Shown here: positions 26,479 to 35,148 of the stretch, one piece after another | How positions within the stretch are numbered: the stretch's first letter is position 1 | Layout of the letters: every line of letters begins with the position of its first letter | From: an uncultured Marinoscillum sp. | Lineage (GTDB): Bacteria > Bacteroidota > Bacteroidia > Cytophagales > MED-G16 | Length of the DNA stretch: 51,109 nt | NCBI GenBank assembly: GCA_902626505.1 | Contig: CACOFQ010000009.1 | Coordinates: forward strand, 1 to 51,109 | Reading direction: 5' to 3' | Position numbers and translations under genes: made by a program | Notes under the pieces: generated by a model | What the model was told of the DNA's origin: nothing | Databases searched by the model: none | Seen by the model: the letters and a program-made list of their open reading frames with translations, nothing else

Positions 26479-27903
26479 CTATCTTTTATTTTTTAAATCC
26501 ATTTCGATTTTATTTTCCATATTCTTATCTATTTCATAGAAGAAAAGGATTATGATACAAATCAGAAATGGTATTGATGGAAAAGTACTTATGAGCATTT
26601 TTATACCGAAAAGTGTATTTACTAACTGATCAACACCTGCCTCATATCCATAATAACCTAAAATTGATGCTACAAGTGCACCTCCTATACTTAACCCTCC
26701 TTTCAGTCCAACCATCATTGCAGAAAAAATTATTGCAGTAGCCCTCCTATTATTTTTCCATTCAGAATAATCGGCAACATCAGCAATCATTGCCCATAAT
26801 AGAGGAATTGTTATTCCATAGAAAAACCCATGTAAAATTTGAGATAAAAACATAAGTTTTAGATTAGTTGGGTCAAAGAAATAAAAAATAGCTATAAATA
26901 TAGTTGAGATAAAAAGTGCAGACATAAATACGTCTCTCTTTCCATACTTATCAGCTAATCCTTTTGAAAAAGAAATTCCGATAATCATAAATATAATTCC
27001 TCCAGCATTAAATAGACCAAAACCAGCTGAGATAGGATCTTCTCCAAAAAAATTTAATCCTATTATAGAGAGAATATATATTATTGGTTCAATAAAAAAA
27101 GCAAGTGCGTCCTCATTTACATAATTTTCAAAATAATATACATAAGCGCCACCTTTCATAGATAATGTAATAAATAATAATGTTGTTACAGTCAACATAA
27201 TTACCCATGGAATATTGGCAAAAAGATCATAGACGTCCTCTTTAAGACTTGACTTTTGTTCTGGCTTAGGTATAATCCTTTCTCTAGTAGTAAAAAAAGT
27301 TATTAATAACATTGCTGTTCCAATTACTGCCAAGTAAGTCATTACAGTTTCGATTCCCAAAGTCTTATCTCCTCCTCCAGCTTTCAATATAATAGGATAC
27401 ATAAAAACTTGAACAAAAAATTGAGCAATCATAACAGCAACAAATCTGTATGATGACATGCTATTCCTTTCTTTCATATCTCCGGTAATAACTCCACTTA
27501 AGGCAGCATATGGTAAATTATTAGCAGCATACAAAAAGAGTAATGCAGAATAAGTAACTATAGCATAAATAAATTTTCCCTTATAGGAAAAGTCTGGTGT
27601 AGAAAAAGCCAGCAAGGCCACAATCCCAAGAGGAATAGATGTCCACAAAATCCAAGGTCTAAACTTTCCCCATTTTGAATTTGTTCTATCAGCTATTGCT
27701 CCAATAATGGGATTAAATGTAAAGGCTGAAACAAGACCAACTGTTAATATTATGTAGGATGAGTCTTCTATTGAAAGGCCATAAATATCAGTATAGAAAT
27801 AAGCTAAATAAGTAATAAGAGTTTGGAAAACTAAATTAGCAGCTAAATCACCTAGGCTATACCCTATCTTTTCTTTTACAGATAATATTTGAGATTGTTC
27901 CAT
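26479..27903 (-). CDS. GPH-family sugar:cation symporter (MFS)
   Basis: This 474-residue inner membrane protein has about 12 hydrophobic segments and the MelB-like opening GYSLGDLAANLVFQTLITYLAYFYT. The internal motifs NPIIGAIADRTNSKWGKFRPW and ADVADYSEWKNNRRATAI are typical of the glycoside-pentoside-hexuronide family, which includes xyloside transporters. The pairing with GH43 (1 bp) and GH10 (24 bp upstream) indicates import of xylo-oligosaccharides across the inner membrane. The coupling ion cannot be judged from sequence. Confidence 0.92.
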   Translation of the reverse strand: MEQSQILSVKEKIGYSLGDLAANLVFQTLITYLAYFYTDIYGLSIEDSSYIILTVGLVSAFTFNPIIGAIADRTNSKWGKFRPWILWTSIPLGIVALLAFSTPDFSYKGKFIYAIVTYSALLFLYAANNLPYAALSGVITGDMKERNSMSSYRFVAVMIAQFFVQVFMYPIILKAGGGDKTLGIETVMTYLAVIGTAMLLITFFTTRERIIPKPEQKSSLKEDVYDLFANIPWVIMLTVTTLLFITLSMKGGAYVYYFENYVNEDALAFFIEPIIYILSIIGLNFFGEDPISAGFGLFNAGGIIFMIIGISFSKGLADKYGKRDVFMSALFISTIFIAIFYFFDPTNLKLMFLSQILHGFFYGITIPLLWAMIADVADYSEWKNNRRATAIIFSAMMVGLKGGLSIGGALVASILGYYGYEAGVDQLVNTLFGIKMLISTFPSIPFLICIIILFFYEIDKNMENKIEMDLKNKR

Positions 27904-27927
27904 CTAATTTAAAGATATAATATTAAA

Positions 27928-29073
27928 TTATTTTTTACCAAAGCGTCTTAATATATCGTGATATGCTTCCTTAGGTTCATTTTCTTTATCAAAAAGTAAT
28001 GGGTAATTGGTTCTGCCTTTTGCTGGCCAATCATTTTTCCAACTATGTCCATCTGATAAACCCCAGAAAGTTACTCTTTCAATTTTATTACTGTGCTTTA
28101 CAAATAAATCAAAAATTTCAGAATACCTATTTGCTAATAAATTTGATATACTATCTGGAAGATGTTTTCTATATGGATTTAATTCATCATTTGATTTAAA
28201 ATTATCTGACAAATCAGCACCTTCAATTTCCCAAAGGTTAGGTAATACATCAATATCTAATTCAGTAAAATGAACTTTATAGCCAGCTTCATAAATTTTA
28301 ATTATACTTTGTTCAATTTCATCAATGGTTGGATAATCTAATCCCCAATGTGCTTGAAGTCCAATTCCATCAATTCTAATCCCTTTATCTTTTATTTTGT
28401 TAGCAACTACAATTGCAGCGTCACATTTCTCAGGTTTGTACATACTAAAATCATTGTAATATAGCTCAGCACTTGGGTCAACTTTTTGGGCTATTTCAAA
28501 AGACTTAAAAATATAACCTTCACCTGCTATATTATAGAAATCATTTTTTCTAAAACTACCATCATCCAAAATAGCTTCATTAACAACATCCCATCCTTTT
28601 ATTTTTCCAGAATATCTTCCTGCAACAGATGAGATATGTTGAGTGATATTATCAAATAATTTATTTTTTTCAACTAAAGACCCATCTGGATTTCTTGTTA
28701 CCCATTCAGGAATTTGATTATGCCATACAAGTGTGTGGCCTATTAGATCTTGATCATTTTCTTGAGCCATAGAAACAATCAAGTCTGAAATTTTAAAATT
28801 ATACTTATTTTTTTTAGGGTGGATTTCCTCCCATTTCATCACATTTTCAGCGGTTAAAGAAGAGAATTGATTTTTAATCAAATCAACCTCTTTACTTTTC
28901 TTTTGTTTTATTTGATTTTTATTAATTGCTACTCCTACTTTAAACTTAGAATCAAAAACTTTTTTTAGGGAAGATAATTCGGAGAAATTAAACCCAGATA
29001 TGAAAAGGAAAGTTGATAAAAAATATGAAATGAGATGTTTACCTACATATAACATATTCAAATGTAAAATCAT
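27928..29073 (-). CDS. GH10 endo-beta-1,4-xylanase, classical type
   Basis: This 381-residue exported protein has an N-terminal hydrophobic segment (about 13-29); a second Met at residue 7 (29055) is an equally good start. The GH10 domain keeps the full classical set: AENVMKW (about 75-81), GHTLVWHNQIPEW (about 112-124), WDVVNEA with the acid/base (about E166), LQAHW, TELDID with the nucleophile (about E271), and FWGLSDGHSW. It has no T9SS domain or lipobox, so it is probably periplasmic, cutting imported oligosaccharides. It is the first gene of a three-gene unit with the symporter and GH43. It begins only a few bases after the terminator of the tRNA-Val gene. Confidence 0.95.
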   Translation of the reverse strand: MILHLNMLYVGKHLISYFLSTFLFISGFNFSELSSLKKVFDSKFKVGVAINKNQIKQKKSKEVDLIKNQFSSLTAENVMKWEEIHPKKNKYNFKISDLIVSMAQENDQDLIGHTLVWHNQIPEWVTRNPDGSLVEKNKLFDNITQHISSVAGRYSGKIKGWDVVNEAILDDGSFRKNDFYNIAGEGYIFKSFEIAQKVDPSAELYYNDFSMYKPEKCDAAIVVANKIKDKGIRIDGIGLQAHWGLDYPTIDEIEQSIIKIYEAGYKVHFTELDIDVLPNLWEIEGADLSDNFKSNDELNPYRKHLPDSISNLLANRYSEIFDLFVKHSNKIERVTFWGLSDGHSWKNDWPAKGRTNYPLLFDKENEPKEAYHDILRRFGKK

Positions 29074-29080
29074 AAATTAA

Positions 29081-29109
29081 AAAAAACCCTACATTTAATA
29101 GGGTTTTTG
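29081..29109 (-). terminator. Rho-independent terminator of tRNA-Val
   Basis: The arms AAACCCT (29084-29090) and AGGGTTT (29100-29106) form a 7-bp stem with a 9-base loop. On the minus strand the stem is followed by a run of eight T. It lies just after the tRNA 3' end, so it should stop that transcript before the xylanase gene. On the plus strand a shorter T run also follows. Confidence 0.75.
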
Positions 29110-29114
29110 TTAAG

Positions 29115-29189
29115 TGGGCCCTGCTGGATTCGAACCAGCGACCCCCTGCTTGTAAGGCAGGTGCTCTGAACCAACTGAGCTAAGAGCCC
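29115..29189 (-). tRNA. tRNA-Val (anticodon TAC)
   Basis: This is a 75-nt cloverleaf on the minus strand. The acceptor stem GGGCTCT pairs with AGGGCCC (one G-U pair), with discriminator A at 29115. The D-arm is TAGCTCAGTTGGTTCAGAGC, the anticodon arm CCTGC-CTTACAA-GCAGG with anticodon TAC, and the T-arm GCTGG-TTCGAAT-CCAGC. The 3' CCA is not encoded (CTT follows). The PUL begins directly on its 3' side. Confidence 0.96.
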
Positions 29190-29200
29190 TGAAAGGTTTG

Positions 29201-29231
29201 CAAATGTATATTGATTAATCAATTAATGCAA
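29201..29231 (-). promoter_or_regulatory. Promoter of tRNA-Val (TTG-N20-TAnnTTTG)
   Basis: On the minus strand TTG (29231-29229) is followed after 20 bases by TACATTTG (29208-29201). This matches the Bacteroidota -33/-7 consensus with good spacing. The -7 box ends 11 bases before the tRNA 5' end, a suitable distance for a short precursor leader. A perfect 14-bp palindrome, ATTGATTAATCAAT (29210-29223), lies in the spacer. Confidence 0.6.
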
Positions 29232-29271
29232 GCTCCCACATTAAGAGGGGAATTAATCAAAGTAAGAAACA

Positions 29272-30633
29272 TTAAAAGATAAAGTTTATACCAAAATTTA
29301 AATTTGCACTTCTGAGTTCATTCAATCTGAAAATCTTTAAAGTTTTGAAAATATTATCCGACAAAAAGTAAAATTGTAGTGGGCCACCTTTTATACTAAT
29401 ACCTAATCCAAGTTTATTAGTTGAATTATAACTTAATAAAAATTTAAATATATCATTATAACTAAATGATGAATGTATAGATACATTAAGATCTTTAAAA
29501 AGATCATTACTTGATGAATTTAATAATATTCCCAATGAAAATTTATCAGAAATAACATATGATGAATTCAAAAAAAATTTAGTTTTTAAATTTTTAGAAT
29601 AATTATAATTACTTGATTTTAGAGAATTACTTGTCTCAAGTGAATCGAATGTATTATTAATTAAATCATTAAATCCAATATAGTTTTCATCAATAGAATC
29701 TATCGAATTAGAAATATCAAGCCCTTCAAAATTATATGATAAATCATATTCTATATTTTTAGTATTTAATTTCCAATTGATTTTCCCTATATCAATTACA
29801 CTAAAATCTATCTTCAGTTTTGGAGTTCTATAATTTAGTCCAAGGTCAATACCAAAACCATAATTATCAGTATTTAAAATGTATTCTTGAAATGCAAATG
29901 TTGATTTTATATTATTAAAGTCTAATTCATTACCATTAATTTCTACTGGAGCTGAAACAGATCCATTACCATTTAAATGAATACCTACACTTGAAAAATC
30001 ATCTTCATTTTTATAGTTTAATTCACCATTTATATTTACATCTGCTAAACCAAAATAATATTTAGGCTTAACTCCTATAAATAAAAAATTATTCTTAATA
30101 TTTAATTTTTTAATAAAGGCAACTGAAAATTCACGGTGATGAAAAAAATCTGAAGAAAATTCTCCAATTTTATCATTGTTTTTGTATTCTTTATTCCCAA
30201 AAATTAAAAATTCAAATAACCCTTTATCAGTACTTAAATCAAAATTAATTTTTTCATCAACACTTATATCTATGTAATCGTTTTTAACCTTAAATCCTAA
30301 TCTTAATAGATTGAATTTTGAATAAAAACTAATTTCATTCTTATTTGTTAAAGAATTCAAGAATGAATTAGTATCAATAAACTTTGAGTTATCAATTTTT
30401 CTTTTAATTATGTTATCATATACAAAATCTGAATTTAATGATGTCTGAATACTTGATAAAAGAGGAACAGAAAAATTAAATTTAATTGAATCATCAAATG
30501 ATGCAATATTTACATTTTTTGAGGATGGAACATTATCCATTAAAAATAGGATATTATCATTTTGCCCAAATGATACATTTGACAAAAATAAAGAGAGAGA
30601 AATAAAAAATTTTAAAATTTTATATGCCATCAA
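29272..30633 (-). CDS. DUF5723-like outer membrane protein
   Basis: This 453-residue protein has a signal peptide (about 5-23, ending SFG) followed by NILFLMDNVPSSKNVNIASF and an FSVPLLSSIQTSLNSDF segment. That is the pattern of the DUF5723 family found across Bacteroidota. The rest consists of alternating-hydrophobicity strands, probably a beta-barrel in the outer membrane related to the FadL/PorV-like group. Function unknown. Its start overlaps by 14 bp the stop of the large lipoprotein gene upstream, so the two are probably translated together and may form a complex. Confidence 0.75.
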   Translation of the reverse strand: MMAYKILKFFISLSLFLSNVSFGQNDNILFLMDNVPSSKNVNIASFDDSIKFNFSVPLLSSIQTSLNSDFVYDNIIKRKIDNSKFIDTNSFLNSLTNKNEISFYSKFNLLRLGFKVKNDYIDISVDEKINFDLSTDKGLFEFLIFGNKEYKNNDKIGEFSSDFFHHREFSVAFIKKLNIKNNFLFIGVKPKYYFGLADVNINGELNYKNEDDFSSVGIHLNGNGSVSAPVEINGNELDFNNIKSTFAFQEYILNTDNYGFGIDLGLNYRTPKLKIDFSVIDIGKINWKLNTKNIEYDLSYNFEGLDISNSIDSIDENYIGFNDLINNTFDSLETSNSLKSSNYNYSKNLKTKFFLNSSYVISDKFSLGILLNSSSNDLFKDLNVSIHSSFSYNDIFKFLLSYNSTNKLGLGISIKGGPLQFYFLSDNIFKTLKIFRLNELRSANLNFGINFIF

Positions 30634-32689
30634 GTTTAAATTCTATTGTAGATTGAAATTTAAATTTTATTTCAGAAGTTATATTTACTGATCTATTCTT
30701 GTCAGTATTTAATTCTATATTCATTATTATATTTTCTATCTCCTTTATTCTTTCGAGAAGATTTTCACTCAGATTTACTTCAAAAGTATTTGATATGGAT
30801 CCAGAAGAATATCCATTAGCATCTGTCTCACTTCCTTTAATATTAATTTCACCAACATTTCTATCAATCTCTAGAAGTGTTTCATCTAAATAGATTAATT
30901 CAATATCAAAAGTTAATGGTATATCAGACTCATAGTTAAACAGTAATCTAGCATCAGATAGGTCTACATCAAAATTAATATCTTCAATTTGAAAAGTGTC
31001 TGAAATCATAAGGTTAGTAGCAGATACCTGAAAAGGTAATTCTAAAAATATATTAGCTTCAATTTCAGAATTTTTTAATATAAAATTATCATAAGTTTTT
31101 TCATCAGGGTTAAGAATAATGTCACCCTCAATTAAAAGATTATCTTTTGGAGGTAAATTGATAAAATTCAAAATATTAGAGTTTTCCTTATCAATAAATA
31201 TTTTTGTTTCTTCATAAGATCCATCTTTAGATTTTGCCTCATCTACCTTGTCATTAATAATTATACTTTCTGAGTTATTATTATATGAGGCTTGAATATC
31301 TAGATTGATAAATAAAGGAATACCAAAAGAATTATTTACAGTTAGACCTAAACTAGGATTTGTAAAGAGAAACTCACCCTCAATCTTATCATAAAAATCT
31401 AGTAAATCTTTATCTAATTCAATTTCTTCCTTTTCTATCAAATATTTTTTATTTCCAAAATATCCATTGATTTCATCAAACATTAAATTTGAAAAAGTAA
31501 ACGTTACATCAATTTCCTCATTTGATTTATAAAAAATATAGTCAGTTTCTGATTTTATTTTAAGTTTTGAAGTTACTCTTAGATTATTATATTTTTCTTT
31601 TATCTCATTATATAAATCAAAATCATAATTCTTAATGTCATAATCAATATTATATGAACCATTTGAATTAAGCTCTATAATATCAGAAATAGAATCATTA
31701 TTTCTAATTGCAGGTATTAAATAATCGATCTCTACATCGTAACCTAAAAAAGAAGATATTCCAAAATTAAGTCGACCTTGATTAAAAATAATATTTATTA
31801 ATTCTACACTATCATAAAAATTTAGATCTATATCAAAAATACCATCAAAAAAATCATCAATCTTACTTATATTTATTTCGCCCTCTCTAATAATAAGTTC
31901 ATCAATCTCGAAAGATATTTCAATATTGTCTTTGCTTGGGCTTAAATCAATTGGTATCCCCTCAGAACCAACTGTATTAAAACTAGTGATCTCAACTTTT
32001 AGATCATTATAAATTACTTTATCCTTTATATCTTCACTAATATTATATACTTGATTCGGTATTATTCCTGTAGCTTTAATATTTAATATATCCTCATTTT
32101 TATCACTTATTATTAAATCAATATCTATTGGGAATGGTAAATTATTTTTAATTTTTAAGTTTACAAAACCTGAGTCTACTAAAACAGATTTAAAATTATC
32201 AAAACTACTAAACGAATACTCGCCACCATTTTGATTACTTTGTATAGATGGAAAAATTAATGAAGAATTATCTGGAATTAACTTAACAAAATTTAAAGAA
32301 GGCATATTATCAGATAAATCACTAAGCGTTATTTTTCTATCAAGTTTATCTAAACTATCAATTTTAATTTTTTTTGTTAATATTTTTTTTGAGCCAGAAT
32401 ATTCTAATTTATCAAGAGATATAATTTTCTCTGATTTTAAAGAAAAAGAATTTTGATCCTCAAATAAAACTTTTAAAATTTTTGTAGAATCTTCAACACC
32501 AACAGTAGGCTCTATATTATTTATAATATCTATTAATTTTAACTCCCCTGAGGCGAAAGGCAACTTATACTCTGGTTGAATTTGCGAAGTGTCAATATTA
32601 GACAAATCAAAATCTTCCTCTACACATGAAACCATTAAAAAAAAAGATGATAAGAAAAATATCTTTAAAAATCTAATTGTCTTATTCAT
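30620..32689 (-). CDS. Large acidic lipoprotein of unknown function, paired with DUF5723-like gene
   Basis: I chose the Met at 32689, giving 689 residues and a compact lipoprotein signal (FLMVSC, Cys about 22); a start 18 bases upstream also exists. The residues after the cysteine are VEEDFDLS, an acidic stretch consistent with export to the outer surface. The body is Asp-, Glu- and Ser-rich and seems almost entirely beta-structured, with repeated ID.D.././I and I..N.. patterns and no catalytic motif. It could be a surface adhesin or partner of the DUF5723 barrel encoded downstream. The upstream neighbours are an FHS sugar transporter and a GH16, so a glycan link is possible but unproven. Confidence 0.72.
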   Translation of the reverse strand: MNKTIRFLKIFFLSSFFLMVSCVEEDFDLSNIDTSQIQPEYKLPFASGELKLIDIINNIEPTVGVEDSTKILKVLFEDQNSFSLKSEKIISLDKLEYSGSKKILTKKIKIDSLDKLDRKITLSDLSDNMPSLNFVKLIPDNSSLIFPSIQSNQNGGEYSFSSFDNFKSVLVDSGFVNLKIKNNLPFPIDIDLIISDKNEDILNIKATGIIPNQVYNISEDIKDKVIYNDLKVEITSFNTVGSEGIPIDLSPSKDNIEISFEIDELIIREGEINISKIDDFFDGIFDIDLNFYDSVELINIIFNQGRLNFGISSFLGYDVEIDYLIPAIRNNDSISDIIELNSNGSYNIDYDIKNYDFDLYNEIKEKYNNLRVTSKLKIKSETDYIFYKSNEEIDVTFTFSNLMFDEINGYFGNKKYLIEKEEIELDKDLLDFYDKIEGEFLFTNPSLGLTVNNSFGIPLFINLDIQASYNNNSESIIINDKVDEAKSKDGSYEETKIFIDKENSNILNFINLPPKDNLLIEGDIILNPDEKTYDNFILKNSEIEANIFLELPFQVSATNLMISDTFQIEDINFDVDLSDARLLFNYESDIPLTFDIELIYLDETLLEIDRNVGEINIKGSETDANGYSSGSISNTFEVNLSENLLERIKEIENIIMNIELNTDKNRSVNITSEIKFKFQSTIEFKLDGI

Positions 32690-32713
32690 AATTGGATGAT
32701 ATGACATAAAATT

Positions 32714-33919
32714 TTAAATTTTTATAAGTTTATTCGAGACTATTGGCTTTGCTTTGAATCCAACGTAAGATAAATATATAAGCCCAAATAAAATTGTGTG
32801 CATACCAATTTTTAAACCAAATAATTGACCGATTGATGCTATAATAAAAGGAAAAATAGCACCTCCAACAATTCCAGTTAAAAGTATACCTGTTAATATC
32901 GAATGATTTTTTGAAACTGAATTTAAGCCTAGAGAAATCATGACTGACCATACACCAGAAATTGAAAACCCTAAAAGCTTAAATGAAAGAACTGAAAAAT
33001 CTGCATTACCATGGATTGCAAAGAGAATTAATAAGGCAGACGAAAGAGAGTAAATATTTAATAGTTTCTTTTCATCAATTAATCTAACAAGGAAAAGACT
33101 TACAACTGTTCCAATAGTTAAATTTCCCCAAAAGGAAGATATAACTTCTACACCCACTACTTCTGGGTCTAATAAATGATACTGATATAAAAATTCCGAT
33201 GACCAGTTATTTATTCCTTGCTCTATACCAACATAACAAAATATCCCAAAAAAATAGAAGTATGTTTTCTTAGATAGTAAAAAATTAAAAAAAGTTTTAA
33301 AATCAAATTGTTCAGCTTTTAAATTATTACTTGGAATTTTTAATAGATATAAAAAAATCAAAAGAAATATTATAGCTCCTATAAAAAAAACATAAATCCA
33401 AATCCATGGGTCATTACTGAAAAAAGTTATTCCTAAAAGATTACTATTTTCCAATAGAAATTTATAGAATATTGGACTTAGAAAAGATGCTGAACCAAAA
33501 GCTAATTGACCTATGATTGAAAAGAAAGCAAAATTTTCACCTGAAACAGCTTGCCTTAGCAAAGGATTTATGGCAACCTGAAGTATTGCCATACCGGTAC
33601 CGATCAAAAAAAAAGAAATTATAAATGAAAAATACCCAGGACAAACTATTATTAAGGCCGCACCAATTGATGAAGTTAAAAATGCAATAGCCATTATTAT
33701 TTTTCCACCATACCTTTCAAGATAAATACCTGCGGGTATGGAAAATATACCATAGGAAAAAAAGAAAGAAAGAGGTAAAAAAGAAGCTAAAACTAAACTT
33801 AAATTATAAGTTTTAATAAACTGTGGTATAAGAGGTCCAATTATATTTGTAATAAAGGATATAACAAAGAATACGACCATTACAAAAATGACCAAAGAAA
33901 TGTTAAAGTTAGCTTTCAT
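32714..33919 (-). CDS. FHS-family sugar:proton symporter (FucP / glucose-galactose type, MFS)
   Basis: This 401-residue inner membrane protein has about 12 hydrophobic segments. Family marks are FSIPAGIYLERYGGKIIM in the first cytoplasmic loop and FLIGTGMAILQVAINPLLRQ, the QVAxNP motif of the FHS group (fucose, glucose/galactose). LGFSISGVWSVMISLGLNSVSKN and LLTGIVGGAIFPFI follow in the C-terminal half. It probably imports a monosaccharide such as glucose. It starts 8 bp after the GH16 gene, so the pair is well explained as laminarin-type glucan cleavage and glucose uptake. Confidence 0.9.
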   Translation of the reverse strand: MKANFNISLVIFVMVVFFVISFITNIIGPLIPQFIKTYNLSLVLASFLPLSFFFSYGIFSIPAGIYLERYGGKIIMAIAFLTSSIGAALIIVCPGYFSFIISFFLIGTGMAILQVAINPLLRQAVSGENFAFFSIIGQLAFGSASFLSPIFYKFLLENSNLLGITFFSNDPWIWIYVFFIGAIIFLLIFLYLLKIPSNNLKAEQFDFKTFFNFLLSKKTYFYFFGIFCYVGIEQGINNWSSEFLYQYHLLDPEVVGVEVISSFWGNLTIGTVVSLFLVRLIDEKKLLNIYSLSSALLILFAIHGNADFSVLSFKLLGFSISGVWSVMISLGLNSVSKNHSILTGILLTGIVGGAIFPFIIASIGQLFGLKIGMHTILFGLIYLSYVGFKAKPIVSNKLIKI

Positions 33920-33927
33920 TAAATATT

Positions 33928-35103
33928 CTATTTTTTCTGGAAAACTCTAACATAATCTATCTCCATTTTATCCTGAATAAAACTTTGAGAAACTTCGCCT
34001 CCCAAATTTCCTCCAATAGCAATATTTAAAAGTACATAATGAGGATTATCATAGGGAACATTACCATTATTAATTAAAGAGACAAACTCCTTATTATCTA
34101 CTAGTATTCTTATAATTTTATCTGTCCATTCCATAGAATATATATGGTATTGACCTGATGAATTTGAAATATTTGTTACGCTTCCATGTGAATCATATTC
34201 TCCCTTTGAATCTGCAAAATGAAAGTATCCATATAATTCATTTTTATTCCATCCATTCTGTTCCATGATGTCTATCTCTCCACATCTTGGCCAACCTACA
34301 CTTCCATCAGAATCACCAAAGTAATTTCCCACCTCATTAATATTTGTTCCAAGAGTCCATATCGCAGGCCATGTTCCTTCTGAGGATGGTAATTTTGCTT
34401 TTACATCAACCCTACCATATTTAAAACCATACTTCGAGTTTAGTCTTGCAGATGTATAATTTTTTGAGGAATTATCTACAGTATAATTTTCTTTGATAGC
34501 AACTATTTTCAACTTTCCATCACTAACAAATGAATTTTTTATATTATTAGTATAATGCTGTAACTCGTTGTTCCACCAACTTCCATTATTTGGAGGTATA
34601 ATTTGATGGTGCCATTTATTTTTATCTAATTCTCCATCATATTCAAATTCATCGCCCCATACTAAGAAGTAATTATTATCAAACTCATTTATTATATTAC
34701 ATCCATCATCATCAACAACAAAACCTAACTCAGTATTTGGACATTTATCATTTGAATCAATTACACCATCACCATCAGAATCTTCTGATGACATATCCTT
34801 TATCTTAGTAAACTCTGCTACAATATCAGTATCTGAATATATCTCAAAATTAAATGGATTAGATCTAGAATCAATATCACCAGACCATCTTACAAAAGTA
34901 AAATTACCTTTACCAATAGCCTCAAAAATTAAATTAGTTCCAGCACTATATAAACCAGATTCAGTTAAAATTTCGCCTGAATTTTCAGGTATAATATATG
35001 TCCTAAGTTTAAATGTTTTCTGATCCTGACATGATAAAAATATTGTCATGAAGATTGAAAAAAAAAATAATGAATAATAAGATTTGATTTGGTTAGCTGT
35101 CAT
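33928..35103 (-). CDS. GH16 beta-glucanase (laminarinase-like) lipoprotein
   Basis: The 391-residue protein has lipobox IFLSC (Cys about 25). A divergent InlB-like repeat follows (about 35-100, ending FVRWSGD and DIVAEFTK), then a short calcium-binding thrombospondin-type-3-like stretch (SDGDGVIDSNDKCPN, about 109-123). The GH16 domain runs from about 145 to the end. The catalytic signature is EIDIME (nucleophile about E276, Asp278, acid/base about E281), with ENYxVDxS and TWPAIWTLG also typical of the endo-beta-1,3-glucanase subgroup. It probably cleaves laminarin at the outer membrane. It is the first gene of a four-gene operon with the FHS transporter, the acidic lipoprotein and the DUF5723 protein. 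There is no SusC/SusD pair in this operon. Confidence 0.92.
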   Translation of the reverse strand: MTANQIKSYYSLFFFSIFMTIFLSCQDQKTFKLRTYIIPENSGEILTESGLYSAGTNLIFEAIGKGNFTFVRWSGDIDSRSNPFNFEIYSDTDIVAEFTKIKDMSSEDSDGDGVIDSNDKCPNTELGFVVDDDGCNIINEFDNNYFLVWGDEFEYDGELDKNKWHHQIIPPNNGSWWNNELQHYTNNIKNSFVSDGKLKIVAIKENYTVDNSSKNYTSARLNSKYGFKYGRVDVKAKLPSSEGTWPAIWTLGTNINEVGNYFGDSDGSVGWPRCGEIDIMEQNGWNKNELYGYFHFADSKGEYDSHGSVTNISNSSGQYHIYSMEWTDKIIRILVDNKEFVSLINNGNVPYDNPHYVLLNIAIGGNLGGEVSQSFIQDKMEIDYVRVFQKK

Positions 35104-35148
35104 GATAGTAATTAATTTATTAAATTAAATTTTAACAAACCAAGTATT

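Noticed and set aside
5029-29073. PUL for ulvan, carrageenan, porphyran or fucoidan
   Set aside because: No polysaccharide lyase, GH105, GH16, GH82, GH86, GH29 or GH107-like sequence is seen between these coordinates; the GH16 beyond the tRNA carries the laminarinase-type EIDIME motif. GH10 plus GH43 favours a xylan backbone.
29221-29260. Hairpin TCCC/GGGA as a terminator of the DUF5723 operon
   Set aside because: The stem is only 4 bp and no T run follows on either strand.
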